A stretch of 64,000 bases of DNA from Methanooceanicella nereidis (GTDB lineage: Archaea > Halobacteriota > Methanocellia > Methanocellales > Methanocellaceae): assembly GCF_021023085.1 (NCBI RefSeq), contig NZ_PGCK01000006.1, positions 1 to 64,000 on the forward strand. Reading direction: 5' to 3'. Every line of letters begins with the position of its first letter. Within the stretch, counting starts at the first letter, position 1. Made by a program: the position numbers and the translations under genes. Below the pieces are notes generated by a model. That model searched no databases and was not told the origin of the DNA. It worked only from the letters and a program-made list of their open reading frames with translations. Of the stretch, positions 18,751 through 27,038 are shown one piece after another.

Positions 18751-20318
18751 TTCATTGCCTCATTCTTATCTACCGCTGATTGGCCTTCGATTATCAGTAC
18801 AAGTATCAGAGAGATAGTCGCCAGCGGTAACGCTATGATAAGCGGATCGACGACAGGCCATGGATTTTGCAACAGTGTCGGCTGCCCGAACAAGAACTGG
18901 CATAATCCAAGTGCTTCGGATTCTTTCACATGTACGAACGCGGTCCAGGCGAACCATGTGACCGCGCCTACGATAAGGCTGACTACCGCTGCCTTCGTGG
19001 ACGGCTTTTTACTGAATATGGCATGCGTGAAAGCCGGAAGGAATGCTGAAGCGCATAATCCCATGAACATCGCGGTCGCCCTGGCAATGATGCTGCCGGG
19101 CATGATGAAAGCCAGGAGGACGCTGACGACGATCATAACTAAAACACCGATACGGTTCTTTTTCAATGACGGCTTTTCACCGTTTTTCTGCCCGATTATG
19201 TCATGTCCTATCGCAGTGCCCATCGTATGGAACAGTGCGCTAAGCGTGGACATAGCTGCAGCCAGCAATGTCAATAAGAACAGCACGACGAACCAGTCGG
19301 GCATGATCGCGTTGATATATGTCGGTATGACAGAGTCGATGTTTGCTCCTGCCGCCTGAACGGCCAGCATTCCTTTATTATCAAAGAAATACACGTTAGT
19401 CAGGGCGCCGACCGTATAGATGACACCGGGGATCAATAATATGAACAATCCGCCGACCGGTATTGCCCTGTTCAGAGATTTATTATCTTTTGCCGTCATG
19501 AAGCGGACTACAAGCTGAGGCTGCGCAAGAACCCCGATGCCTACACCGAGTATTATGGTCGTTACGAGCGTATACCATAAAGGCGAGCCGAGGTCAGGCA
19601 TGGAAGTCCACCCGGTATGGCCGCTAGCCGATAAGCTTTCAGGCACAAGGCTGGCCATGTTAGTAAGCGCTTCATGCGCAGGACCTATACCTCCAAGGGT
19701 CACATATGTGAAAATAAGCAATATTATCATGCCTATAAGCATGATTATTCCCTGGAAAGCGTCAGTATATATCACAGCGAGCAAGCCGCCGACTATCACA
19801 TATATCGCCGTGATCGCGGCCAGGACCAAAAGCGCCGTGGTAAAAGACATGCTGAAAGTAGTCTCGATAAAACGGGCTCCGCCTATCATAACAGCCGAAG
19901 CGTAAAGCGGCATACCGATTATTATGATCAAGCCGCTGGCATATCTCATAAAAGAGGAACCATATACCTTTCCCATAAAATCAGGGAAGGTGACGGCTTT
20001 TAATCTGCTGCCGATCTCACGTGTCTTTTTTCCGTATACTACAAACGCCAGCAGGATGCCGACGCCGATATTTAAGCCTACCAGCCATATCAGGCCCATG
20101 CCGAGATTCGCAGCTACGCCTCCGAACCCGACTATTGCCGATGTGCTTATGAACGTGGCGCCATAGGATAACGCTATTAACGCGGGATGTACGTTCCTGC
20201 CTGCAAGCATGAAGTCTTCGGCTTCTTTCGTCTTTTTATATCCCATATACCCGAGGACCATAACTATGACAAGATATACTGCGGTCATTATGGCGAATGT
20301 TAATGTATCTACCGCCAT
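18735..20318 (-). CDS. Sodium:solute symporter (SSS family)
   Basis: 527 residues with about 13 membrane segments. Typical features: Y-K-K-T-K-E-A-E-D-F-M-L-A-G-R after the first helix, G-A-T-F-I-S-T-S-A-I-V-G-F-G-G in the second, and a later A-A-A-M-S-T-L-S-A segment with sodium-site serines. The group that includes PanF/ActP-like transporters moves monocarboxylates or pantothenate; the substrate cannot be told by eye. A 37-residue membrane protein is encoded 2 bp upstream in the same operon. Confidence 0.9.
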   Translation of the reverse strand: MAVDTLTFAIMTAVYLVIVMVLGYMGYKKTKEAEDFMLAGRNVHPALIALSYGATFISTSAIVGFGGVAANLGMGLIWLVGLNIGVGILLAFVVYGKKTREIGSRLKAVTFPDFMGKVYGSSFMRYASGLIIIIGMPLYASAVMIGGARFIETTFSMSFTTALLVLAAITAIYVIVGGLLAVIYTDAFQGIIMLIGMIILLIFTYVTLGGIGPAHEALTNMASLVPESLSASGHTGWTSMPDLGSPLWYTLVTTIILGVGIGVLAQPQLVVRFMTAKDNKSLNRAIPVGGLFILLIPGVIYTVGALTNVYFFDNKGMLAVQAAGANIDSVIPTYINAIMPDWFVVLFLLTLLAAAMSTLSALFHTMGTAIGHDIIGQKNGEKPSLKKNRIGVLVMIVVSVLLAFIMPGSIIARATAMFMGLCASAFLPAFTHAIFSKKPSTKAAVVSLIVGAVTWFAWTAFVHVKESEALGLCQFLFGQPTLLQNPWPVVDPLIIALPLATISLILVLIIEGQSAVDKNEAMKKSQV

Positions 20319-20320
20319 CC

Positions 20321-20434
20321 CTATTGTCCCCCCTCTTTATTCCAGTTCAACAGGCCGTACAATACACAGGCTAATGCCAGACCGATCGTAAAAAGATAAC
20401 CTAACCATATCCAGGGATCGTCGATTCCTAACAA
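20321..20434 (-). CDS. Small symporter-associated membrane protein (37 aa)
   Basis: Translating the minus strand gives a 37-residue protein starting L-L-G-I-D-D-P-W-I-W with one membrane helix and ending N-W-N-K-E-G-G-Q. Start is TTG 20434 with a GGTG ribosome site a few bases upstream; the stop is 2 bp before the symporter ATG. This matches the short accessory subunits (DUF997-like or symporter small accessory proteins) usually encoded before SSS transporters. It is easily missed because it is short and lacks ATG. Confidence 0.8.
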   Translation of the reverse strand: MLGIDDPWIWLGYLFTIGLALACVLYGLLNWNKEGGQ

Positions 20435-20462
20435 ATTAACACCACGCCGTTCATTACATTGA

Positions 20463-20505
20463 CATGCTATATCATGCCATATGCCATGCTATAGCATAGC
20501 ATAAT
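20463..20505 (-). promoter_or_regulatory. Shared upstream motif, symporter operon copy
   Basis: The 23-bp core at 20483-20505 is nearly identical to 18592-18614. Here it is extended on one side by further half-sites (CATGCTAT at 20463 and ATGCCATATG at 20474), giving a tandem array. It lies 30-70 bp upstream of the small accessory gene start. Confidence 0.6.
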
Positions 20506-20575
20506 AAATTGTCAAACAATATAAAGATTTTCATTCGTTAAAACTTATACGATAAGCTTATATAGTTATACACAT

Positions 20576-20604
20576 ATGTACACATAAGTACATTGAAGTA
20601 CAAT
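20576..20604 (+). promoter_or_regulatory. 10-bp phased GTAC operator candidate (ECF-S-like gene)
   Basis: GTAC occurs at 20578, 20588 and 20598, exactly one helical turn apart, within ATGTAC and GTACATTGAAG blocks. The same arrangement occurs upstream of the leuC-like gene at 61952-61977. It contains TGTACA, the box reported for the methanogen regulator TrpY. It lies about 35-60 bp before the start of the membrane protein at 20638. Confidence 0.55.
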
Positions 20605-20637
20605 CATATACAGATTATTATGAAAGAGTGATATCTT

Positions 20638-21375
20638 ATGAAATCAAAGGATATAGTAATTGTCGGTATCTTACTGGGAATAGGAGCTATAGTAAGATAC
20701 TTTTCTCTTATAGCCCCGGGGCCGATCACGAGCAACTTGGTGATAGCGTTCTATAGCCTCGCCATCGTTTTAGTGAGCGTAACGATAATGGAAGCGGTGG
20801 GGATCGGTATTGTGGCAGGGATCATCTGCGCGCTTATCAGCCATTCCCTGTTCCCGCCCGCTAACCTTATTAGCGAGCCGATAGGTGCTCTTGTGGCGGT
20901 TTTAACGGTCCTGGGAATAACAAAGATCGCAGGACAGAAAGAAAGAAAGGACAGCACGGTTGGAATGGTCTTAACGGGATTGGGCCTAATACTCATGCTG
21001 GTCTTCGCAGCGGTGGTCTCACTGGACCCGACAAACGCTTTTGGATTAACGTTCCTGACCACCTCGATCAATAAGATAATATTCGGAGCTGTATCTGTGC
21101 TGGTCACACTCGCAGGGCTTTATCTTATTCCGAAGAAACTTCAGGAATATAAAGCAGCAATAACGGCACTTACAGCCACGCTTGCGAGCGGATTATCATT
21201 TATAATCGTGGCAGCGATAGTGATATTCCAGATGCCCGGATTCCTTTATACGACAAAAGTGCCTCCCCTTGACGTATTCGTCTTATCTGCACTGCCAATC
21301 GTAATTGGATGCGCCATCATAAACATGATACTGGCACACATACTCTACATACCGGCTAAGAAAGCGATGCGTTAA
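20638..21375 (+). CDS. Polytopic membrane protein, ECF-S-component-like
   Basis: 245 residues with about 7 hydrophobic segments. The N-terminal V-G-I-L-L-G-I-G-A-I-V-R-Y and the following helix pattern recall substrate-binding (S) components of energy-coupling factor transporters, including TrpP-like proteins. No ATPase or T component is adjacent, so it would have to share a common module. The promoter carries a GTAC-phased motif shared with the leuC-like gene. The substrate is unknown. A T-rich stretch follows the stop codon. Confidence 0.55.
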   Translation: MKSKDIVIVGILLGIGAIVRYFSLIAPGPITSNLVIAFYSLAIVLVSVTIMEAVGIGIVAGIICALISHSLFPPANLISEPIGALVAVLTVLGITKIAGQKERKDSTVGMVLTGLGLILMLVFAAVVSLDPTNAFGLTFLTTSINKIIFGAVSVLVTLAGLYLIPKKLQEYKAAITALTATLASGLSFIIVAAIVIFQMPGFLYTTKVPPLDVFVLSALPIVIGCAIINMILAHILYIPAKKAMR

Positions 21376-21603
21376 ATCATCGCTATTCTTTTCTTTTTCT
21401 TTATAATTACAAAGACGATCTCTGTTTAATGTTAACACTCTTTTAAAATACGGAACATTTTCCTGGCTATTTATTCTCAAGAGTAAACCACAAAACAACA
21501 ATAGTATATACAGAAAATTATATTAATATATAATATAATAATAAATTAAAGCTTAACAGCCTGAGATACAATTAAACAGTATTTACCGGAGGTGAACCTA
21601 TTT

Positions 21604-22245
21604 ATGGAGACCCAGGAACTGGTGACAATATCGGTCGGAGGTAAAAACGTGAAGGTGCCCAGGAACACCAGCACTTCACAGATAAGAAAGATCTCAGGCC
21701 TGGACCAGAGCCATGTGCTTGCAAGATCGACGGAAGGGCTGAACAAGATAGTCCATGGCGATATAAAGGTCTCGGACGGGGACTCTTTCACAGTAGGCCG
21801 CTCCTTTACAAAGGGGTCTATGGATGATTCCAGGTTATTGAATGACCTGGATCATCTATCATATGTGTTCAACATAGAAGTGGACGATAAGCTAAACTGG
21901 GTCCTTATACATGATTATGGCCTCCCTTCGGGATTTAACAAAGAGACAAGCGACATATTATTGAACGTCGAAGGCTTTCCGTACCTTCCGCCGGGGAACG
22001 TGTACGGGGTATACATGGATCTTGGCCTTTTATACAATGGAAAAAAGTTGCCTAATTATTATGACTCCATCGAACGCACCATGTTCGGAAAGTATTGGGC
22101 ATGGCTATGCACGGGAAAAATGCACTGGAACTCAAAGATCGACAATATCTTTACGTTCCTCATGACACTGGACATAATGTTGAACGAACAGAATGGAATG
22201 TCAGCGGAAGTATCGGAAAATGATGAAAAGCCAGCAGAAGTTTAG
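21604..22245 (+). CDS. Ubiquitin-like/E2-like fusion protein
   Basis: 213 residues from ATG 21604, chosen because the GGAGGTGA site at 21588-21595 overlaps an in-frame GTG at 21592 but sits 8 bp before this ATG. Residues 1-70 look like a multiubiquitin-type beta-grasp domain (I-S-G-L-D-Q-S-H-V-L...G-D-S-F-T-V-G-R-S-F). Residues 85-195 resemble the prokaryotic E2 family E fold: G-L-P-S-G-F-N-K-E-T-S-D-I-L-L, Y-L-P-P-G and then W-A-W-L-C-T-G-K-M-H-W with Cys169 and His174. It is the first gene of the operon and overlaps the E1 gene by up to 53 bp. The predicted role is modifier plus carrier in protein conjugation; no biochemistry can be inferred from sequence alone. Confidence 0.72.
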   Translation: METQELVTISVGGKNVKVPRNTSTSQIRKISGLDQSHVLARSTEGLNKIVHGDIKVSDGDSFTVGRSFTKGSMDDSRLLNDLDHLSYVFNIEVDDKLNWVLIHDYGLPSGFNKETSDILLNVEGFPYLPPGNVYGVYMDLGLLYNGKKLPNYYDSIERTMFGKYWAWLCTGKMHWNSKIDNIFTFLMTLDIMLNEQNGMSAEVSENDEKPAEV

Positions 22246-23707
22246 AGTATCGTCTTCTAAAAAACAGAGGAAGATAGACAGGAATATCAGGGTCGTTTTT
22301 CCAGAACCGCTGTATGAAGCTATGTCCGGATCGCTGATCAACGAAGAAAAAGCATCGCATGAATGCTACATTCTTGCACAATGCGGGTATAAGGTCGACG
22401 AGTCTAAAAAAAACCTGACATATATGGTTAAAGACCTTTACATCCCGGGACGGGAAGACCTGCTTGAGCAATCCAGCGTAACTGTCACGCCAAAGGCGGA
22501 TTTTTTAGAAAAGATCTTTTCTGAAGCTTATGAAAACAATAGCACAATAATAGAGATACATTCTCACGTTGACTCAAAGTCGCCGAACTTTTCATGGGTG
22601 GACATCGACCACGGCATAGACAACGGCCGGTTTCTAAGGTCGTGTAAGATCAAGTTCGTAATGTGCGTTATCGGCACGGAGGGTTTTTCCATCGCAGAGT
22701 ATGACAGCGACCATGATTCTCTCGACTTGCCTAAAAAAGCGGTTATCAGCATAATGACGCGCAGCGGTATAAAAGATGTACTTCCCGGAGAAACATCGAC
22801 CGGATCATCCATAGAGATATCCCCGGTCTATGACAGGCAAGTGTTAATGTGGGGCAAAGAAGGCCAGGAACGCATATGTAACGTATGCGCAGGGATAGTG
22901 GGGCTGGGCGGAACGGGTTCTGTCCTCTTACAGATGCTGGCAAGGATGGGAGTGAAAAAGTTCGTGCTCTGCGACGATGATATCATAGAGAGGTCAAACC
23001 TTAACAGGCTTCCTTATACATTTAATTCAGACATAGGCAAGAAGAAGATAAAAGCAGCACAAAATTACTTAAAAAAGCTGTCAAAGGACATTGATACTAC
23101 CCTTCTTAACGGCAAGGTGCAGGAGCACAAAGAAAAGCTAAAAGGGTGCGATATTCTTTTCGGATGTGTCGATTCTGAGGGCGCAAGGCTGATACTTAAC
23201 GAAATATCTCTAAAATATTTTATACCTTATATCGATACCGGGACTGAGATATTTTGTAGAAATGCCGATAGTGGCTCTAATAGCCTCGACATGGGAGGTC
23301 AGGTCAGGGTGGTGATCCCTTCAGTGACCGGATGTCTCGAGTGTATGGGAGGCATAGACAAAGGGAAAGCAGAAATGGACCTGCTGAGGCCCGAAGAGAT
23401 GAACATTCGGGAAAAAACCGGCTATGTCAATGGGACGGATATTACTCCGGTACCATCGGTGATATCGCTAAATAATATGATCGCATCGATGGCTGTCCAG
23501 GAATTTGTGGATATGGTCACAGGCAATGGCTCGCGCCCAAAAGAGTATAACTACATTAAGTATGACTCTGTGGAGCCTGTTCTGGAGAGGATGATATTTG
23601 AAAAGGACCCCTCATGCCCGATGTGCGGGAATGGAGGGATACTTGGAGCAGGGGACATTAAGAAGCAATCAAGGCCGCGAATAAAGAACATTGCAGGTAG
23701 CGGGTAA
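22193..23707 (+). CDS. JAB peptidase-E1 (ThiF) fusion protein
   Basis: 504 residues, or 495 if ATG 22220 is used. The N-terminal JAB/MPN+ domain has a metalloprotease signature: E-I-H-S-H at 121-125 with Ser134 and Asp137. The C-terminal E1 domain has the nucleotide loop G-L-G-G-T-G-S at 237-243, D-D-D-I-I-E-R-S-N-L-N-R at 261-272 and a zinc site formed by C381/C384 and C475/C478. The crossover loop T-P-V-P-S-V has no obvious catalytic Cys. JAB could trim or remove the modifier while E1 adenylates it. The fusion mirrors bacterial ubiquitin-like operons. Confidence 0.88.
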   Translation: MECQRKYRKMMKSQQKFRVSSSKKQRKIDRNIRVVFPEPLYEAMSGSLINEEKASHECYILAQCGYKVDESKKNLTYMVKDLYIPGREDLLEQSSVTVTPKADFLEKIFSEAYENNSTIIEIHSHVDSKSPNFSWVDIDHGIDNGRFLRSCKIKFVMCVIGTEGFSIAEYDSDHDSLDLPKKAVISIMTRSGIKDVLPGETSTGSSIEISPVYDRQVLMWGKEGQERICNVCAGIVGLGGTGSVLLQMLARMGVKKFVLCDDDIIERSNLNRLPYTFNSDIGKKKIKAAQNYLKKLSKDIDTTLLNGKVQEHKEKLKGCDILFGCVDSEGARLILNEISLKYFIPYIDTGTEIFCRNADSGSNSLDMGGQVRVVIPSVTGCLECMGGIDKGKAEMDLLRPEEMNIREKTGYVNGTDITPVPSVISLNNMIASMAVQEFVDMVTGNGSRPKEYNYIKYDSVEPVLERMIFEKDPSCPMCGNGGILGAGDIKKQSRPRIKNIAGSG

Positions 23708-23711
23708 CAAA

Positions 23712-24107
23712 ATGCACTTTTCCAGCCCTGACATCATGGCCGGCATAATAGCCGGATTATCCCGGAACATGAAAGAACGTGTCGAGTTCGATGACACGAA
23801 ATGCTGGATAGTCATAAAGAATGTCCGCTTAAGCGATGACTGGAATAAAGAAAGCACGGACATCCTGTTTTTATATGATACGTCAATAAACGACGTAAGC
23901 GTTTTTCTGGATTCTGACCTTGAATATATGCGTGATGACAGATGCGAACATATGTTCGAGTTTGACCTGGAGCATAGCGGATGGAAGAAGCTTTGCACAT
24001 GGGCATATAACGATAAGGCATGCATCGACGACATGAATGAAGTTTTGACAAAAGTGTTATGTATGATGTCACTGCCGTCCATCTGTAGATATCATTGCAA
24101 GGCATGA
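23712..24107 (+). CDS. Second E2-like protein
   Basis: 131 residues. It aligns by eye along most of its length with the E2 half of the first gene: D-W-N-K-E-S-T-D-I-L-F against G-F-N-K-E-T-S-D-I-L-L, and W-K-K-L-C-T-W against W-A-W-L-C-T-G, so Cys95 corresponds to Cys169. It lacks the N-terminal ubiquitin-like part and the G-K-M-H histidine. It starts 4 bp after the E1 stop. It may be a partner or target-specific E2, or an inactive paralogue. Confidence 0.65.
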   Translation: MHFSSPDIMAGIIAGLSRNMKERVEFDDTKCWIVIKNVRLSDDWNKESTDILFLYDTSINDVSVFLDSDLEYMRDDRCEHMFEFDLEHSGWKKLCTWAYNDKACIDDMNEVLTKVLCMMSLPSICRYHCKA

Positions 24108-24125
24108 AAGCACGCGCCAGATCGT

Positions 24126-24635
24126 ATGAAAAAGATATTAAGAAATGATGACACCAGAATATTTCAGGAGAAAATGGTGTCTGTAGAGGAAAAATTATCG
24201 GATATCGAAAGGCAGAACTATCTGATAAAGCTTCAAAAAGAATTCGCGTTCGCCGGCGCCGTGATACCTTCGGAAATAGTCATAGAAGGCAGGCGCCTGT
24301 ATTTAAAAAAATTCGTTTTTGAGATGTCTAAGAAAAGAGGAAGCCTGACTTCCGAAGAAATATCAAAGATAGATGAAGCCATATCCATTGCCCGGAAAAA
24401 AAGAAAGGAGATAGTGGACAGGCTTACGCGTGAAGACCTCACTGCGGGACAGGCAAAAGAGCTATACGAGAATGCATTAGGTATTAACAGGGCTATCGAC
24501 ACGCTATATATGGCGACCGAGCCGAAGACATCAGTAGATGAGGAAATAAAAAAAGCTAAGATAGAAGAAGGCCGAAGATGGCTGAACATGATCAGGAAGA
24601 TCTATTCGAGGGAAGAGAAACGAAAAAGGGATTGA
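24126..24635 (+). CDS. DUF5788-like helical protein
   Basis: 169 residues, charged and mainly helical. The block A-G-A-V-I-P-S-E-I-V-I-E-G-R-R-L followed by K-K-F-V-F-E resembles the archaeal family DUF5788 (from memory). It follows the second E2-like gene by 18 bp and precedes the YkgJ-type gene by 13 bp, so it is probably co-transcribed. DUF5788 genes also occur outside this context, so a role in conjugation is not implied. Confidence 0.6.
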   Translation: MKKILRNDDTRIFQEKMVSVEEKLSDIERQNYLIKLQKEFAFAGAVIPSEIVIEGRRLYLKKFVFEMSKKRGSLTSEEISKIDEAISIARKKRKEIVDRLTREDLTAGQAKELYENALGINRAIDTLYMATEPKTSVDEEIKKAKIEEGRRWLNMIRKIYSREEKRKRD

Positions 24636-24648
24636 GGACAGGATATAA

Positions 24649-24984
24649 ATGAGCTTAAAGAAAAAGACCGGAAAATGCAATCAGTGTGGCAATTGCTGCA
24701 GAGATTTTTTCATCGACGTTAATCTTGATCAGGTCACTGACTATGAGTTCATGGACTATATAAAATGGCTTAGCTGCCATATGAACGTTGAAGTAAAGGT
24801 AAAGGACCATAAGCGCCGGAAGATAGAGATACAGGTAAAGAACCCGTGTAAGCATCTGGTGGACAATGGTGACGGAACTTATTCATGCGCCATTCAGGAA
24901 AATAAGCCGGAAATCTGCAGACATTACCCCGAAGAAGACTATGAGGACGACATCAGCAGTAAATGCGGCTTTAAATTCGTATAA
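24649..24984 (+). CDS. YkgJ-type cysteine cluster protein
   Basis: 111 residues. C-N-Q-C-G-N-C-C-R near the N-terminus, then C-K-H-L, C-A-I-Q and C-R-H-Y-P form the eight-cysteine pattern of the YkgJ/Fe-S or zinc cluster family. Function in archaea is unknown. Last gene of the 21.6-25.0 kb run. Confidence 0.85.
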   Translation: MSLKKKTGKCNQCGNCCRDFFIDVNLDQVTDYEFMDYIKWLSCHMNVEVKVKDHKRRKIEIQVKNPCKHLVDNGDGTYSCAIQENKPEICRHYPEEDYEDDISSKCGFKFV

Positions 24985-25040
24985 GAGACATTAAAAATAT
25001 TTATAAACACGAAAATTAATATAACCCAACGAGAGGAAAT

Positions 25041-25349
25041 ATGGAAATCTGTAATAAATGTGGTTTACCTAAAGACCTGTGTATATGTGAAGACCTTTCT
25101 AAAGAGACGCAAAAAATAAGAGTTTATACAAATACCCGCCGTTTCAAGAAACTGACAACGGTGATAGACGGCATCGATCCGAAGAACGTGAACATTAAAG
25201 AGCTCTCCCAAAAATTAAAGACCAAGTTCGCATGCGGCGGCACTATCAAGGATGGCCGCATAGAGCTCCAGGGAGATCATCGGGAAGAGGTCAAAAAACT
25301 GCTCGTTTCATATGGCTTTTCTAAAGACCTCATAGAGCTAAAGAGCTAA
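25041..25349 (+). CDS. Translation initiation factor aSUI1 (eIF1-like)
   Basis: 102 residues. A short N-terminal zinc-knuckle-like part (C-N-K-C-G...C-I-C) is followed by the SUI1 fold: R-R-F-K-K-L-T-T-V-I-D-G, then K-F-A-C-G-G-T-I-K-D-G-R-I-E-L-Q-G-D-H. It helps start-codon selection on the 30S subunit. It has its own AGAGGAAAT ribosome site and a TATA-like region 5' of it. The stop codon abuts the structured region at 25350. Confidence 0.93.
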   Translation: MEICNKCGLPKDLCICEDLSKETQKIRVYTNTRRFKKLTTVIDGIDPKNVNIKELSQKLKTKFACGGTIKDGRIELQGDHREEVKKLLVSYGFSKDLIELKS

Positions 25350-25475
25350 AAGCCATCATACATCCTGTTGTTAATTGGATGCTCCGTATAGGCTGAGGCC
25401 CGGAGCAGTCATACTTTTAGTGCTCTGCCCGGTAAAGTCATTGGTTTAAATGATAATTATCGGATATGATGGCTT
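25350..25475 (+). ncRNA. Candidate multibranched structured RNA
   Basis: An 11-bp perfect helix (25350-25360 with 25465-25475) encloses three hairpins: 25361-25365/25377-25381, the long hairpin 25381-25386/25401-25406 continued by GGC-TGAG-GCC at 25391-25400, and 25438-25442/25449-25453. It begins right after the aSUI1 stop codon. It could be a 3'-UTR element, a processed RNA or a terminator-like structure. No known class was recognised. Confidence 0.5.
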
Positions 25476-25586
25476 GTGATGTGATAATGCCATACCCGGA
25501 CATACTGTACACCTTCCGGATCGCTATCTTTGACATCCAATCCGGCGATGAAAATATAGATCGATCAATTATTTCTTCAACACCAT

Positions 25587-26204
25587 CTAATTATCCAGCT
25601 CGATACGCCTGTCGCAGAAAAGCGTAAGCTGAGATAAGAAGTCAGTGTCGTTGACCGTGCTAAGCGACAATAGTATGCCGTTCATTTTCCACATCCTCAT
25701 CTTTCCGGTAAGGAAATGGATGAACTTGCTTACACTGGTGTTATTGTTATAGATCAAAAGCGTGGAGACCGAATCCAGCATGATGAACTTATTATCGGTC
25801 GATATAGCCTGAATGGCATTACTTATCGCAACAGCCATATCCGTAAGGTCGTTGATACGGTTCAGGAAGAAACACCCGTTCACCTTATCCACGTTGCCGC
25901 CCACGGTCTTCGTGATAGCATCTACGAATATTATCATCCTGGTATCGATCCCGGCATCTGCCAGCGACTGCCTGACGCTTTCATATGGCATGTTTACTGT
26001 GACGTAAACACCCGGCATCTTTTTTACGTTCACGAAATATTTCAGGATCTCGATCGATGATTGCTTATATATGTAAGGATTCGCTATGACGAGAGATATA
26101 TCTGGCTCCGGGACGGAACCGAACTCTTGAGTGACCCTCTCTGATATGTTCATCTCCTTTACCGTCATAGTCATAACCTTATAACAATTAACCCAAAAAG
26201 ACAT
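25587..26204 (-). CDS. KaiC/RAD55-like protein without Walker A
   Basis: 205 residues as drawn; ATGs about 10 codons in are possible starts. The strand order and segments such as N-K-F-I-M-L-D-S-V-S-T-L-L (Walker-B-like) resemble RecA/KaiC-fold ATPases of the archaeal RAD55-like group. The Walker A loop is replaced by A-N-P-Y-I-Y-K-Q-S-S, so ATP binding is doubtful. Such proteins often act in archaeal signalling. No partner gene is adjacent. Confidence 0.5.
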   Translation of the reverse strand: MSFWVNCYKVMTMTVKEMNISERVTQEFGSVPEPDISLVIANPYIYKQSSIEILKYFVNVKKMPGVYVTVNMPYESVRQSLADAGIDTRMIIFVDAITKTVGGNVDKVNGCFFLNRINDLTDMAVAISNAIQAISTDNKFIMLDSVSTLLIYNNNTSVSKFIHFLTGKMRMWKMNGILLSLSTVNDTDFLSQLTLFCDRRIELDN

Positions 26205-26587
26205 TATGAATTTTTCATATTAGCCAAATTTTAGTAGTAGCAATTTTTTTAGACTTAAACTATTTAAGACTTTGCTATTCGTGAATTTAGTTGTTATTAT
26301 TGATGACAGATATAATTTACACAATATTAAATGTTTCAGGAATATGTTGTCAAGTGGTTATATTTTAATATATTGGTCATTAACCGCTTAATAAAATAAT
26401 ATAAATTGATGGATCAGTATCAGAATAAATTATTGTTTTACAATTTACGGCTATAAATGAACCTTATTTAACGATTAACTCGGACATCTAAAGTATGATT
26501 TAAAAATCAAGCGTAATATCGTGTTATCCGTGAGTAACCTTGAATTGAATACATAATTATAATATATTGGTAAGTTGAGGTGTGGAA
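26205..26587. other. AT-rich intergenic region
   Basis: No gene is visible. The end nearest the KGG gene has a TATA-like run (about 26551-26563) and a GAGGTG ribosome site at 26577-26582. The rest shows nothing recognisable. Confidence 0.5.
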
Positions 26588-26830
26588 ATGACAGATAAAC
26601 AAAAAGGAGCGATGACTGTCCGTGAAGCCGGTCACAAAGGTGGCGAGACCACTAAATCCCGGTACGGTGAAAAATTTTACGAAGAGATCGGGAGAAAAGG
26701 TGGAAAGATCGGCGGAGAGACTACAAAGGAGCGCTATGGCGGAAGTTTTTACGAAGACATCGGCCATAAAGGGGGACAAAAGGTGAAAGAGCTTATTGAG
26801 CGCGGAAAAACCATGCGGGGTGAGAAATAG
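26588..26830 (+). CDS. KGG-repeat stress protein (LEA_5-like)
   Basis: 80 residues from ATG 26588; the upstream GTG 26582 overlaps the Shine-Dalgarno site. It is extremely hydrophilic, with repeats of the form K-G-G-x-T-T-K-x-R-Y-G-x-x-F-Y-E-x-I-G-R-K-G-G. It resembles KGG (stress-induced) and plant Em/LEA group 5 proteins linked to desiccation tolerance. Probably intrinsically disordered. A paralogue lies at 27331. Confidence 0.85.
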   Translation: MTDKQKGAMTVREAGHKGGETTKSRYGEKFYEEIGRKGGKIGGETTKERYGGSFYEDIGHKGGQKVKELIERGKTMRGEK

Positions 26831-26886
26831 GTGGGGTAGGATAGGGATAGGGAAGGGCGAAAGGCATCTGATAAAGGATATCGTCC

Positions 26887-27038
26887 GTAAGAGATGCTGG
26901 CCGTAAATTCGATGAGCCTCTATGAAAGGATATGGTGAGGAAGAATATTACAAGAGGATAGGGAGAAAATGCGGGCTCACAGGCGGACAGCGTATCAGGG
27001 ACTTGGCCAATGCCGGAATATCGTCCTTTGACGGATAA
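26887..27038 (+). pseudogene. Frameshifted KGG-repeat gene remnant
   Basis: One frame reads V-R-D-A-G-R-K-F from 26887, like the V-R-E-A-G-H-K-G of the intact copies. A different frame from ATG 26922 to the stop at 27036-27038 reads Y-G-E-E-E-Y-Y-K-R-I-G-R-K-C-G and G-G-Q-R-I-R-D-L. A stop and frame change separate the halves, so this is a decayed third copy between the two intact genes. Confidence 0.7.
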
